Source of the DNA: an uncultured Flavobacteriaceae bacterium
GTDB lineage: Bacteria; Bacteroidota; Bacteroidia; Flavobacteriales; Flavobacteriaceae
Assembly: GCA_938073895.1 (NCBI GenBank)
Contig: CALJFB010000010.1
Location: 1 to 64,000 of the forward strand
Length of the DNA stretch: 64,000 bases
Direction of reading: 5' to 3'
The position numbers and the translations under genes are program-made. This document shows positions 45,182-55,213 of this stretch, one piece after another. A model generated the notes under the pieces. The model made no database searches and was not told the DNA's origin. It was given only the letters and a program-made list of their open reading frames with translations. Each line of letters opens with the position of its first letter. Position 1 is the stretch's first letter.

Positions 45182-46372
45182 TTAAGAAAGAAATTCAAAA
45201 ATTCCACATGCGCCTTGACCAGTACCTACGCACATTGTAACAGCGCCGTATTTTCCTACCATTTTTTGTTTACGCATTTCATCGAATAATTGTACAGATA
45301 ATTTTGCACCTGTACAACCTAACGGATGACCTAAAGCAATTGCGCCTCCATTTACATTTATAATATTAGGATTTAAATCTAATTCTCTAATTACTGCTAA
45401 AGATTGTGATGCAAAAGCCTCATTTAATTCAATTAGAGCTAAGTCTTCTTGTTTTAATCCTGCTTGTTTTAAGGCTTTTGGAATAGCTTTTACTGGTCCA
45501 ATTCCCATAATTCTAGGTTCAACTCCTGCAGCTGCGTAATTAACTAAACGTGCAATTGGCTCAAGGTTTAATTCTTTAACCATTTCGCCACTCATAACCA
45601 TTACAAATGCAGCGCCATCACTCATTTGCGAAGAATTTCCGGCAGTTACACTTCCACCAGCAGCAAATACTGCTCTTAATTTAGCTAAGGCTTCTACAGA
45701 ACTTCCTTTACGTGGACCTTCATCTTTAGTTACTGTGTAAGATTTTGTTGCCTTTTTTCCGTTTGCATCAATATAGGTTTGTTCAACTTCTATTGGTACA
45801 ATTTGGTCTTGAAAACGATTTTCGGCTTGTGCTTTTAATGCTTTCATATGAGATTGAAAAGCAAATTCATCTTGGTCTTCACGAGATATATTAAATTGTT
45901 TTGCTACAGCTTCTGCTGTATTTCCCATTCCCCAATAATAATCTTCATGGCCAGACTTTACAATATCGTAGTTTAATTCTGGTTTATAACCTGTCATTGG
46001 AACAGAACTCATACTTTCTGCGCCACCAGCAATAATACAATCTGCCATTCCTGCTTGAATTTTTGCTGAAGCCATTCCAATAGTTTCTATTCCTGAAGAA
46101 CAAAAACGATTTACAGTTACGCCAGGAACATCTACAATATCTAATCCCATTAAAGAGATTAAACGTGCCATATTTAAACCTTGTGATCCTTCTGGCATTG
46201 CGTTACCAACAATAACATCGTCTATACGCTTTGGATCTAAATTTGGCAATTCTTTCATCATATGTTTGATGGTTTCTGCTGCTAATTCATCTGTTCTTTT
46301 AAAACGAAATACACCTTTTGGTGCTTTTCCAACTGCTGTTCTGTATGCTTTTACTATATATGCTTGTTTCAT
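45182..46372 (-). CDS. fadA: Acetyl-CoA acyltransferase (3-ketoacyl-CoA thiolase)
   Basis: This 396-residue thiolase cleaves 3-ketoacyl-CoA in the last step of each beta-oxidation cycle. The nucleophile is Cys91 (NRFCSSG); the acid-base residues are the His in GHPLGCTGA and the Cys in CVGTGQGACG. Length and residues are typical. It lies 101 bp after fadN in the same direction. The gap holds short degenerate repeats (46385-46412) and no gene. Confidence 0.95.
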   Translation of the reverse strand: MKQAYIVKAYRTAVGKAPKGVFRFKRTDELAAETIKHMMKELPNLDPKRIDDVIVGNAMPEGSQGLNMARLISLMGLDIVDVPGVTVNRFCSSGIETIGMASAKIQAGMADCIIAGGAESMSSVPMTGYKPELNYDIVKSGHEDYYWGMGNTAEAVAKQFNISREDQDEFAFQSHMKALKAQAENRFQDQIVPIEVEQTYIDANGKKATKSYTVTKDEGPRKGSSVEALAKLRAVFAAGGSVTAGNSSQMSDGAAFVMVMSGEMVKELNLEPIARLVNYAAAGVEPRIMGIGPVKAIPKALKQAGLKQEDLALIELNEAFASQSLAVIRELDLNPNIINVNGGAIALGHPLGCTGAKLSVQLFDEMRKQKMVGKYGAVTMCVGTGQGACGIFEFLS

Positions 46373-46384
46373 TTTGTTTAGGCT

Positions 46385-46412
46385 TTTTGGCTATTAGCTT
46401 TTGGCTTTTAGC
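46385..46412 (+). repeat. Two tandem 14-bp degenerate repeats
   Basis: TTTTGGCTATTAGC (46385-46398) and TTTTGGCTTTTAGC (46399-46412) are adjacent copies with one mismatch, in the fadN-fadA gap. A partly inverted copy (GCTAAATGC, 46442-46450) follows. Confidence 0.6.
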
Positions 46413-46473
46413 ACTATGTTGTTTCTAAAATTCTGTCAATAGCTAAATGCTAGAGGCAAAGTGCTTAGTAATT

Positions 46474-48882
46474 TTAATTACGCAACGGTTTTCCTTTAGT
46501 TAGCATGTGTTGTATGCGCTCTAAAGTTTTACGTTCTGTACATAAACTTAAAAATGCTTCTCGTTCTAAGTCTAATAAATATTGTTCTGTAACTAAAGTT
46601 GGTTCAGATAAATCTCCACCAGCCATTACATAAGCCAATTTATTTGCAATTTTCATATCGTGTGCTGATATGTAATTACTGTCTTGCATAGCATCTGTTC
46701 CAACTAAGAACATTCCTAGAGCTTGTTTACCTAATACTTTTACATCTTTACGTTTTACAGGTTGTGTATAACCTATATCTGCCATAAGTTTAGCGTGTTG
46801 TTTAGCAACAGCTATTTGTCTGTCTTTATTAACCACAACACTATCTTTTCCTTTTTGAAGTAATCCTAAATCAAAAGCTTCGTAAGCCGAAGTAGATACT
46901 TTTGCCATTCCGACAGTTAAGAAATATTCTTGTAACGTATTTAATTGCACATCGCCTTTTAGGAACATATCTTGAGCTCTTAAAGCCATTTCTTTAGATC
47001 CTCCACCGCCAGGAATAACTCCAACGCCAAATTCTACAAGTCCCATATATGTTTCTGCAGCAGCAACTACTTTATCTGCGTGCATAGAAAGCTCGCAAGC
47101 GCCACCTAAAGACATTCCGTGAGGTGCAGAAACTGTTGGTATTGCAGAATATCGCATACGCATCATTGTATCTTGGAAGTATTTAATTGCTGCATTTAAT
47201 TCGTCGTATTCTTGCTCTGCAGCCATCATAAAAATCATTCCAATATTTGCGCCTACAGAGAAATTAGGGCCTTGATTTCCTACAACTAAGCCAGCAAAAT
47301 CTTTTTCGGCAATGTCTATTGCTTTATTTAATCCTGCTAAAACATCGCCACCAATAGTATTCATTTTAGATTGGAATTCTATATTTAAAATGCCATCGCC
47401 TAAATCTTGAACAGAAACGCCTGAGTTCTTGAAAACTTCGGTAGTTTTTCTAATATTATCTAAAATAATAAACGAGTCTTGTCCTGGAACTTTATTTTGA
47501 GTTTTTGTAGGTATATTATAAAAATGAGTTGCGCCATCTTTAATAGAGTAGAAGTTATCGCTTCCAGATTCTAACATATCGTTAACCCAATCTGCAGGTT
47601 TTAAACCTTCGGCCTGCATTATTTCTATTCCTTTTTGAACACCAATGGCGTCCCAGATTTGAAAAGGTCCGTGTTCCCATCCAAATCCAGCTTTCATAGC
47701 ATCGTCTATTTTATATAATTCGTCTGAAATTTCAGGAATTCTATTAGAAACGTAAGCAAAAAGAGCAGCAAAACTTTTTCTATAAAATTCTCCAGCTTTA
47801 TCTTTTCCTTTTACTAATACTTTAAAACGATCTACAACTTTGTCAATAGATTTTGTTAATTCTAAAGTTGCAAATTTTGCTCTTTTAGAAGATCTGTATT
47901 CTAATGTGTCTAAATCTAAAGTTAAGATTTCTTTTTTTCCTTCTTTAGAAACAGTTTTCTTATAAAAACCTTGTCCGGTTTTACTTCCTAACCATTTATT
48001 TTCCATCATTGTATTGATGAAATCTGGGAGTTTGAATAGCTCTAAACGCTCATCATTTTTACAATTAGTTTCAATTCCGTTAGCAACATGAACTAAAGTG
48101 TCTAAACCAACCACATCTACAGTTCTAAATGTAGCAGATTTTGGTCTACCTATTACTGGTCCAGATAATTTATCGACTTCTTCAACTGTTAAACCTAAAT
48201 CTTTAACAGCATGAAATAGACTCATAATAGAGAATATACCAACACGATTTCCTATAAATGCAGGTGTGTCTTTTGCTACAACTGCTGTTTTTCCTAAAAA
48301 TTGTTCGCCATAATTAGTTAAGAAATTTAGAACTGATTGGTCTGTTTTTGGTCCAGGAATAATTTCGAATAATTTTAAGTAACGTGCAGGATTAAAGAAG
48401 TGTGTTCCACAGAAATGTTTCTGAAAATCTTCACTTCTTCCTTCGTTCATAAATTTAATAGGAATTCCAGATGTATTAGACGTTATTAAAGTTCCTGGTG
48501 TTCTGTATTTTTCTAATTTTTCGAAGACTTGTTGTTTAATGTCAAGTCTTTCTACTACAACTTCCATAATCCAATCTACATCTGCTACTTTGGCAATGTC
48601 ATCTTCTAAATTACCTGTTGTAATACGACTTGCAAAGGCTTGGTTATAAATTGGTGAAGGTTTAGATTTTAATGAAGCGGTTAAAGCATCGTTTACTAAA
48701 CGATTTCTAACAACTTTATCTTCTAAAGTAAATCCTTTAGCTTTTTCTTTAGCGTTAAGTTCTCTTGGTACAATATCTAGCAATAAAACATCTACACCAA
48801 TATTTGCGAAATGGCAAGCAATACCGCTTCCCATAATACCTGAACCAACAATAGCTACTTTTTTAATAATACGTTTACTCAT
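46474..48882 (-). CDS. fadN: 3-hydroxyacyl-CoA dehydrogenase / enoyl-CoA hydratase, FadN type
   Basis: This 802-residue bifunctional enzyme of beta-oxidation has the dehydrogenase first: an NAD loop (GSGIMGSGIA at 13-22), then TSNTSGIP and HFFNPARYLKL. The hydratase domain follows from about residue 500 (NFSVGANIG, SLGGACEL). This order, dehydrogenase before hydratase, is that of Bacillus FadN and opposite to E. coli FadB. The gene lies 26 bp after marR and ahead of fadA and fadE. The call is firm on domains. Confidence 0.94.
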   Translation of the reverse strand: MSKRIIKKVAIVGSGIMGSGIACHFANIGVDVLLLDIVPRELNAKEKAKGFTLEDKVVRNRLVNDALTASLKSKPSPIYNQAFASRITTGNLEDDIAKVADVDWIMEVVVERLDIKQQVFEKLEKYRTPGTLITSNTSGIPIKFMNEGRSEDFQKHFCGTHFFNPARYLKLFEIIPGPKTDQSVLNFLTNYGEQFLGKTAVVAKDTPAFIGNRVGIFSIMSLFHAVKDLGLTVEEVDKLSGPVIGRPKSATFRTVDVVGLDTLVHVANGIETNCKNDERLELFKLPDFINTMMENKWLGSKTGQGFYKKTVSKEGKKEILTLDLDTLEYRSSKRAKFATLELTKSIDKVVDRFKVLVKGKDKAGEFYRKSFAALFAYVSNRIPEISDELYKIDDAMKAGFGWEHGPFQIWDAIGVQKGIEIMQAEGLKPADWVNDMLESGSDNFYSIKDGATHFYNIPTKTQNKVPGQDSFIILDNIRKTTEVFKNSGVSVQDLGDGILNIEFQSKMNTIGGDVLAGLNKAIDIAEKDFAGLVVGNQGPNFSVGANIGMIFMMAAEQEYDELNAAIKYFQDTMMRMRYSAIPTVSAPHGMSLGGACELSMHADKVVAAAETYMGLVEFGVGVIPGGGGSKEMALRAQDMFLKGDVQLNTLQEYFLTVGMAKVSTSAYEAFDLGLLQKGKDSVVVNKDRQIAVAKQHAKLMADIGYTQPVKRKDVKVLGKQALGMFLVGTDAMQDSNYISAHDMKIANKLAYVMAGGDLSEPTLVTEQYLLDLEREAFLSLCTERKTLERIQHMLTKGKPLRN

Positions 48883-48908
48883 TTTATATAGGGCTTATTA
48901 TTAATTGT

Positions 48909-49349
48909 TTATTTTTTTTTGTAAATTTTTTTGTTCGAAATGCGTTCTGATATTAAATCTGCTACTTCGTAAAAATGTTGTAGTTTTTCTTCTGAAACTT
49001 GACTTCTAATATCATTATTAAAGGTCAGTACTTTCTCTCTTGAATAGTCTCGTTTCTCTTTACCAAAATCTGTTAAATGAATAATAACACCTCTACCATC
49101 TAAAGGGTTTGGTTTACGTTCTATTAAACCTTGTTGTTCCATTTTTTTTAGGATTCTAGATAGGCTTGTTGCCTCCATTCCCATAATTGGACCAAGAGAT
49201 GTAGATGATGTTCCTTGGTCTTTATCTATACTTAATAATGTAAAACCGGTTGCCATAGTACTATCAAATTTAGCGGCTTCTTCGTTGTACATTTTGTTTA
49301 CTGCCAACCAAGTGGTTCTAAGCATGTAATCAATGGTTTTATCTTTCAT
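48909..49349 (-). CDS. MarR-family transcriptional regulator of the fatty-acid cluster
   Basis: This 146-residue winged-helix protein has MarR layout, with a recognition region GMEATSLSRILKKMEQQGL and a wing DGRGVIIHLTDFG. It sits between fadD and fadN in the same direction, which makes it the likely regulator of the cluster; fatty acyl-CoA or fatty acid would be the natural ligand, but that is inference. A 26-bp palindrome lies 30 bp upstream of its start and is a candidate operator. Confidence 0.92.
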   Translation of the reverse strand: MKDKTIDYMLRTTWLAVNKMYNEEAAKFDSTMATGFTLLSIDKDQGTSSTSLGPIMGMEATSLSRILKKMEQQGLIERKPNPLDGRGVIIHLTDFGKEKRDYSREKVLTFNNDIRSQVSEEKLQHFYEVADLISERISNKKIYKKK

Positions 49350-49379
49350 TTAGTTAAATGGTTTAACCAAAGATAAAAA

Positions 49380-49405
49380 AAAATACTATGCATGCATAGT
49401 ATTTT
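49380..49405. promoter_or_regulatory. 26-bp perfect palindrome upstream of marR
   Basis: AAAATACTATGCA at 49380-49392 is immediately followed by its reverse complement (49393-49405). It lies between fadD and marR, 30 bp before the marR start. It is a good candidate MarR operator. The adjoining T tract on the minus strand means it could instead or also terminate fadD. Confidence 0.5.
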
Positions 49406-49437
49406 AGGTTTTAATTAAGAATTATTTATATAATTTA

Positions 49438-51210
49438 TTAAATATCGTAGATTTTATTATATAATTCCTTGTATATCTCTTTAATAACGTTCCTTTTCAT
49501 TTTCATGGTAGGTGTTAAGTGTCCAGATTCTAAGGACCAAACATCTGGAGTAAGTTCAAAACGTTTAATTTGTTCCCATTTTCCAAATTTAGAGTTACAT
49601 GTATTTAATTCTTCTTGAATGCGTTCTTTAACTATATTAGAGTTACATATAGCTGTGTTATTTTTTTCAATGTTAAGTTTCTTTAATTCTATCCAGTCTT
49701 TTATAAATTCAAAGTTTGGTTGAATAAAAGCAGCTGGCATTTTTTGTCCTTCGCCAATAACCATAACTTGTTCTACAAATCGAGATTGTTTTAATTCGTT
49801 TTCTAATAATGGCGGAATTACATATTTTCCACCAGAGGTTTTAAACATTTCTTTTTTTCGTCCTGTAATTTTTAAGAAACCTTCAGAATCAATTTCACCT
49901 TTATCTCCAGTATGAAAATAATCACCAGTCATAACACTTTTGGTTTTTTCTTCATCTTTAAAGTAACCAAGCATTACGTTTCTTCCTTTTATAAGAAGTT
50001 CTCCATCTTCGGCAATTTTAACTTCAACACCACTTAGAGGTTTTCCAACGGTTCCAACTTTAAAACTTTTGTTGCGCATCATTCCTACAGATACTACTGG
50101 AGATGTTTCTGTAAGTCCGTAACCTTCCATAATATTCATTCCAGCGGCACAAAATACACGAATTAATCTTGGTTGTAATGCCGCAGAACCAGATACCATG
50201 GTTGTTAATTCTCCTCCTAAAGCTTCTTTCCATTTGCTGAAAATTAATTTCCTAGCAATAGTTAGTTTAAATTCGTACCAAGCTCCATTTTCTTTGTAAG
50301 GTTTCCATTCTTCGCCTAATGCAATAGCCCAATGGAATAATTTATATTTTATGCCTGTAAGATCATTTCCTTTTGCATAAATTTTGTCGTAAACTTTCTC
50401 TAAAAGTCTAGGAACAACACTCATTAAGTTTGGTTTAATTTCTTTGGCATTATCGCCAATTTTATCAATGCCTTCTGCAAAATAAATAGATGAGCCATTA
50501 TGTTGGTATACATATATAAGGACACGTTCAAAAATATGACAAATAGGTAAAAAACTTAAAACACGAGTTTCGCCGCTTGTTAAAGGTAATCTTGGAATAC
50601 TATTTAAAACGTTACTTGTAATATTATCGTGAGAAAGCATAACACCTTTTGGCTTTCCTGTTGTTCCAGATGTGTATATTATGGTAGCTAAATCTGTTGG
50701 CTTAACATTATCTTTTCTTTGTTGAACTTCGCTTTGATTACTTGTATCTTCTCCTAATTTAAATAATTCGGAGTAGTGTTTACAGTTATCAATTTCATCA
50801 AAACAAAATACATCTTTAAGTTGTGTTCTATCTTTTACTTTGTTAACTTTTTCAAGAACTTCTTTATCTGATACGAAGCAATAAATAGCTTCACTATGAT
50901 TTAGAACATATTCATAATCTTCGGCAGAAATAGTTGGGTAAATAGGAATGTTTTGTGCACCAGTTTGAAGGATTCCAATATCCATAATATTCCATTCTGT
51001 TCTGTTTGTAGAAGAAATTATAGCAATTTTATCGTGTTTATTAATTCCTAAACGAAGTAATGCTCTACTGATTGCATTTGCTTTATCAATATATTCTTGA
51101 GTAGATGTTTTTATCCATTCACCATTTTTTTTAGTGACAAGTGCCGCTTTTAAATTGTGTGTTTCAAGCTGATAATACGGGAAGTCGAATAAACGTGTAA
51201 TTTCTGTCAT
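49438..51210 (-). CDS. fadD: Long-chain acyl-CoA ligase (AMP-forming)
   Basis: This 590-residue adenylate-forming ligase activates fatty acids with ATP and CoA before beta-oxidation. The AMP-binding P-loop is IIYTSGTTGKPKG, followed by EGYGLTET and the C-terminal hinge TGRKKEMFKTSGGKY. It is the first gene of the cluster and is 88 bp from marR. The chain-length preference is not determined by sequence here; FadD is used as the nearest functional name. Confidence 0.93.
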   Translation of the reverse strand: MTEITRLFDFPYYQLETHNLKAALVTKKNGEWIKTSTQEYIDKANAISRALLRLGINKHDKIAIISSTNRTEWNIMDIGILQTGAQNIPIYPTISAEDYEYVLNHSEAIYCFVSDKEVLEKVNKVKDRTQLKDVFCFDEIDNCKHYSELFKLGEDTSNQSEVQQRKDNVKPTDLATIIYTSGTTGKPKGVMLSHDNITSNVLNSIPRLPLTSGETRVLSFLPICHIFERVLIYVYQHNGSSIYFAEGIDKIGDNAKEIKPNLMSVVPRLLEKVYDKIYAKGNDLTGIKYKLFHWAIALGEEWKPYKENGAWYEFKLTIARKLIFSKWKEALGGELTTMVSGSAALQPRLIRVFCAAGMNIMEGYGLTETSPVVSVGMMRNKSFKVGTVGKPLSGVEVKIAEDGELLIKGRNVMLGYFKDEEKTKSVMTGDYFHTGDKGEIDSEGFLKITGRKKEMFKTSGGKYVIPPLLENELKQSRFVEQVMVIGEGQKMPAAFIQPNFEFIKDWIELKKLNIEKNNTAICNSNIVKERIQEELNTCNSKFGKWEQIKRFELTPDVWSLESGHLTPTMKMKRNVIKEIYKELYNKIYDI

Positions 51211-51541
51211 TAAGGAAGCTAATTTCCTGCAAAATACAAAATTTAGCTAAATCAATCTAAACTATTATTAACTTCTAAAATAATTAACATTTTTTGTTGG
51301 ATACCTCTTTTTAGGATTAAAATTTAGAAAACCTATCTATGGTTTTTATGTTGTTATTTTTTTCTAAATAACATACTATTTTAAATAATTTAGAGCTTAA
51401 AATCTACTATAAACTTATGTTTAATAACGTAACAATGCCTTTTTGATTTATTTTTAATAAAAAAAAATAGAGCCTTAGTTTAGAACAAAAAAAACGGGTA
51501 ACAATTATAAATTGTTACCCGTTTTAAATATTTAGATAAAT
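51211..51541. other. 331-bp intergenic region between fadD and purL
   Basis: It holds the purL terminator at 51484-51525; the rest is AT-rich with no gene and no clean promoter found. The fadD promoter should lie here on the minus strand. Confidence 0.55.
51484..51525 (-). terminator. Terminator after purL
   Basis: A 15-bp stem starting AAAACGGGTAACAAT (51491-51505) pairs with 51511-51525 around a 5-nt loop, and a T run follows on the minus strand. It lies 17 bp past the purL stop. Confidence 0.88.
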
Positions 51542-54500
51542 TTAGTTCTTAGCTTCAATCCAATTACGTGCATTAACAAAAGCTTCTAGCCAAGGCGATA
51601 CTTCGTCTTTTCTGCCTTTTGGGTAGTTTGCCCAGTTCCATTGGAATGTTGAGCGCTCTATATGTGGCATTGTTACTAAATGTCTTCCAGTAGTATCACA
51701 CATCATGGCTGTATTAAAATCTGACCCGTTTGGATTATTTGGATATCCTGCGTAACCATATTTTGCAACAATGTTATATTTTTCTTCTGCATAAGGCAAA
51801 TTAAATTTTCCTTCGCCGTGAGAAATCCAAACACCTAATTCTGTTCCTGCTAAACTTGATAGCATTACCGAATTATTTTCTTGAATTTTAACCGATGTAA
51901 AAGAACTTTCGTGTTTTTTAGAATCGTTATGAATCATTTTTCCGTGCTGCTCGTGTTCTGGATTAACTAAATCTAATTCCATCCACAATTGGCAACCATT
52001 ACAAATTCCAACAGATAATGTATCTTCTCTTTTAAAGAAGTTTTCTAAAGCAGTTTTAGCTTTTTCGTTATATTTAAAAGCACCAGCCCAACCTTTAGCC
52101 GAACCTAATACATCAGAGTTAGAAAATCCTCCAACAGCTCCAATAAATTGAATATCTTCTAAATTTTCACGACCTGAAATTAAATCGGTCATGTGAATAT
52201 CTTTAACATCAAAACCAGCTAAGTACATAGCGTTTGCCATTTCGCGTTCCGAGTTAGAACCTTTTTCACGAATAATAGCAGCTTTTGGTTTTATTGAAGA
52301 TGTTGCTCCAACAATATCCTTTAATTTTCCAGTAAAATTTTCTGGAAATGTATATTTTAATGGCTGATTTTTAAAGTTTTCAAATCTCGCATCTGCTAAG
52401 CCATTTGCAGTTTGTTTTCTATCTAATAGTACCGATGTTTTAGACCAAACGTCTCTTAATCTAGATACGGTTAATGTAAATACTTCTTTAATGTTTATAA
52501 TGCTTAAAACATCTGCTTCAATTACTTTTCCAATGTTAAAGAATTCTACGCCAGCATCTGTTAAAACTTTTTCTATTGTTGCATCTTTAGATTGAATTAC
52601 AATTCCTGAATTCTCTGAGAATAATAATTTAATTGAATCTTCTTCGTTTAAAGCAGATAGATCTAATTCTGCTCCTAAATTAACATCGGCAAAACACAAT
52701 TCTAATAAAGTAGTAATTAATCCACCAGAAGCTATATCGTGACCAGCAACAATTTGCTCGTCTACAATTAATTGTTGAATAGTATTAAAAACTGTTTTTA
52801 CGTAGGCTGCACTTTTTACATTTGGTGCATCTTTACCAATAGTGTTTAAGACTTGAGCAAAAGAACTTCCACCAAGTTTAAATTGGTCTTGAGACAGGTT
52901 AATATAGTAAATGTTTCCTGCATTAGGTTGTAAAACAGGTTCTACAACTTTAGAAATATCGTTACAATTGGCTGCTGCCGAAATAATAACCGTTCCTGGA
53001 GAAATAACATCTTCGTTAGCGTATTTCTGCTTCATAGAAAGCGAATCTTTTCCAGTAGGAACGTTAATGCCTAGATCTATAGAAAATTCTGAAATAGCTT
53101 TTACAGCTTCGTATAAACGCGCATCTTCGCCTTCGTTTTTACAAGGCCACATCCAATTGGCTGATAAAGATACATTTTTAAGTCCTTGATTTAAAGGTGC
53201 CCAAATTAGGTTGGTTAAAGCTTCTGTAATAGAATTTCTACTTCCAGCTTCAGGATTAATTAATCCTGAAATAGGTGAGTGGCCAATACTTGTAGCAATA
53301 CCTTCTTTTCCGTTATAGTCTAAAGCCATAACTCCAACATTGTTAAGTGGTATTTGTAACGGACCAACACATTGTTGTTTGGCTACTTTTCCACCAACAC
53401 ATCTATCTACTTTATTCGTTAACCAATCTTTAGAGGCCACTGCTTCTAATTGTAAAACTTGGTCTAAATATTCGTGAAAATTTGATGGGTTATAATCTAA
53501 ATCCTTATAATTTCTATTAATAGTTTTATCTATCATTATAGTTTTTGGAGAACTTCCAAACATATCTTCTAAGGCTAAATCCATTGGCTTGTCGCCTTTA
53601 GTTTTAGATTCAAAAGTAAATCTATTATCTCCAGTAACATTTCCTACAGTGTACATTGGAGAACGTTCTCTATCGGCAATTTTTTGTAATGTGTCTAAGT
53701 GTTTTTCTCCAATAACTAATCCCATACGTTCTTGAGATTCGTTACCAATAATTTCTTTAGCAGATAGCGTTGGATCTCCAACAGGAAGTGCATCTAAATC
53801 TATTTTACCACCAGTTTCTTCAACTAACTCGCTTAAACAATTTAAATGTCCGCCAGCACCATGGTCGTGGATAGAAACAATAAAATTTTCTTCGCTTTCT
53901 ACCATTCCACGAACTGCATTTGCAGCACGTTTTTGCATTTCTGGATTAGATCGTTGTATAGCATTTAATTCTATGCCTTCGCTATTTCCTCCTGTATCTG
54001 CAGAAGAAACGGCAGCTCCGCCCATACCAATACGGTAATTTTCTCCTCCAAGAATAACTATTTTATCGCCAACGTTTGGTTTATCTTTTAAAGCTTGTTC
54101 TGCCTTTCCGTAACCAATTCCTCCAGCTTGCATAATTACTTTATCGAAACCTAATTTACGTGCTTCTTCTTCGTGTTCAAATGTAAGTATTGAACCACAA
54201 ATTAAAGGTTGACCAAATTTGTTTCCAAAATCTGATGCACCATTAGAGGCTTTTATTAAGATATCCATTGGTGTTTGATATAACCATTGGCGTTCTTCCA
54301 TAGCTTTTTCCCATGGTCTATTGTCTTCTAATCTTGAATAAGAAGTCATGTAAACTGCTGTTCCTGCTAAAGGTAAAGAACCTTTTCCACCAGCAAGTCT
54401 ATCTCTAATTTCTCCACCAGCACCGGTTGCAGCACCATTAAAAGGTTCTACAGTTGTTGGAAAGTTATGTGTTTCTGCTTTTAAAGATATTACAGATTCA

Positions 54501-55213
54501 TAATCTTTAGTTTCGTAAAAATCTGCTTTATCTGCACTTTTTGGAGCAAATTGTTCTACAACTGGTCCTTTTACAAAAGCAACATTATCTTTATATGCTG
54601 AAACAATTTCGTTAGGATTTGCTTCAGAGGTTTTGCGAATTAATTTAAATAATGAGGTGTCTTTTTCTTCACCATCAATAATAAATGTTCCATTAAATAT
54701 TTTATGACGACAATGTTCTGAATTTACTTGAGAAAACCCAAATACTTCAGAATCTGTTAGCGATCGGCCTATTTTTTTTGCAACACTTTCTAGGTATTCT
54801 ACTTCATCATCACTTAAAGCTAAACCTTCTTGTTGGTTGTAAGTTGCTATATTATCAATATTTTGAATAGATTCTGGCTTTATGTCAATAGTAAACATAT
54901 CTTGATGTAAGCTACTAAATTTCTCAGAAATCATTGGGTCAAATTCTCTAAAATCTTCGGTAGAAGTCTCAAATTCTTCAATTCTAATAATGTCAGAAAT
55001 TCCCATGTTCTGAGTGATTTCTACAGCATTAGTACTCCAAGGTGTTATCATTGCAGCTCTTGGGCCAACAAAAAAAGTATCTATTGATACTTGATTAAGC
55101 TTTGGCTTATCGCCAAATAGCCATGATAATTTCGAAATAGTTTCGTTAGATAAATCTTTTGTTGTTTGAACAGCAAATATTTTACTGTTTGTGTTTCCAA
55201 AGAAATGAATCAT
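51542..55213 (-). CDS. purL: Phosphoribosylformylglycinamidine synthase, single-chain
   Basis: This is the 1223-residue large form of FGAM synthase. It makes FGAM from FGAR, glutamine and ATP in purine synthesis. An AIRS-type synthase core fills the middle, with ETHNFPTTVEPF and a second ATP-grasp-like copy. A glutamine amidotransferase domain lies at the C terminus, with its cysteine in VGICNGCQLW and a distal HIERSTFQWNW. The ATG at 55213 gives the M-I-H-F-F-G start. A TTG at 55282 would add 23 residues of low-complexity His/Lys/Asn sequence and is less likely. Confidence 0.95.
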   Translation of the reverse strand: MIHFFGNTNSKIFAVQTTKDLSNETISKLSWLFGDKPKLNQVSIDTFFVGPRAAMITPWSTNAVEITQNMGISDIIRIEEFETSTEDFREFDPMISEKFSSLHQDMFTIDIKPESIQNIDNIATYNQQEGLALSDDEVEYLESVAKKIGRSLTDSEVFGFSQVNSEHCRHKIFNGTFIIDGEEKDTSLFKLIRKTSEANPNEIVSAYKDNVAFVKGPVVEQFAPKSADKADFYETKDYESVISLKAETHNFPTTVEPFNGAATGAGGEIRDRLAGGKGSLPLAGTAVYMTSYSRLEDNRPWEKAMEERQWLYQTPMDILIKASNGASDFGNKFGQPLICGSILTFEHEEEARKLGFDKVIMQAGGIGYGKAEQALKDKPNVGDKIVILGGENYRIGMGGAAVSSADTGGNSEGIELNAIQRSNPEMQKRAANAVRGMVESEENFIVSIHDHGAGGHLNCLSELVEETGGKIDLDALPVGDPTLSAKEIIGNESQERMGLVIGEKHLDTLQKIADRERSPMYTVGNVTGDNRFTFESKTKGDKPMDLALEDMFGSSPKTIMIDKTINRNYKDLDYNPSNFHEYLDQVLQLEAVASKDWLTNKVDRCVGGKVAKQQCVGPLQIPLNNVGVMALDYNGKEGIATSIGHSPISGLINPEAGSRNSITEALTNLIWAPLNQGLKNVSLSANWMWPCKNEGEDARLYEAVKAISEFSIDLGINVPTGKDSLSMKQKYANEDVISPGTVIISAAANCNDISKVVEPVLQPNAGNIYYINLSQDQFKLGGSSFAQVLNTIGKDAPNVKSAAYVKTVFNTIQQLIVDEQIVAGHDIASGGLITTLLELCFADVNLGAELDLSALNEEDSIKLLFSENSGIVIQSKDATIEKVLTDAGVEFFNIGKVIEADVLSIINIKEVFTLTVSRLRDVWSKTSVLLDRKQTANGLADARFENFKNQPLKYTFPENFTGKLKDIVGATSSIKPKAAIIREKGSNSEREMANAMYLAGFDVKDIHMTDLISGRENLEDIQFIGAVGGFSNSDVLGSAKGWAGAFKYNEKAKTALENFFKREDTLSVGICNGCQLWMELDLVNPEHEQHGKMIHNDSKKHESSFTSVKIQENNSVMLSSLAGTELGVWISHGEGKFNLPYAEEKYNIVAKYGYAGYPNNPNGSDFNTAMMCDTTGRHLVTMPHIERSTFQWNWANYPKGRKDEVSPWLEAFVNARNWIEAKN

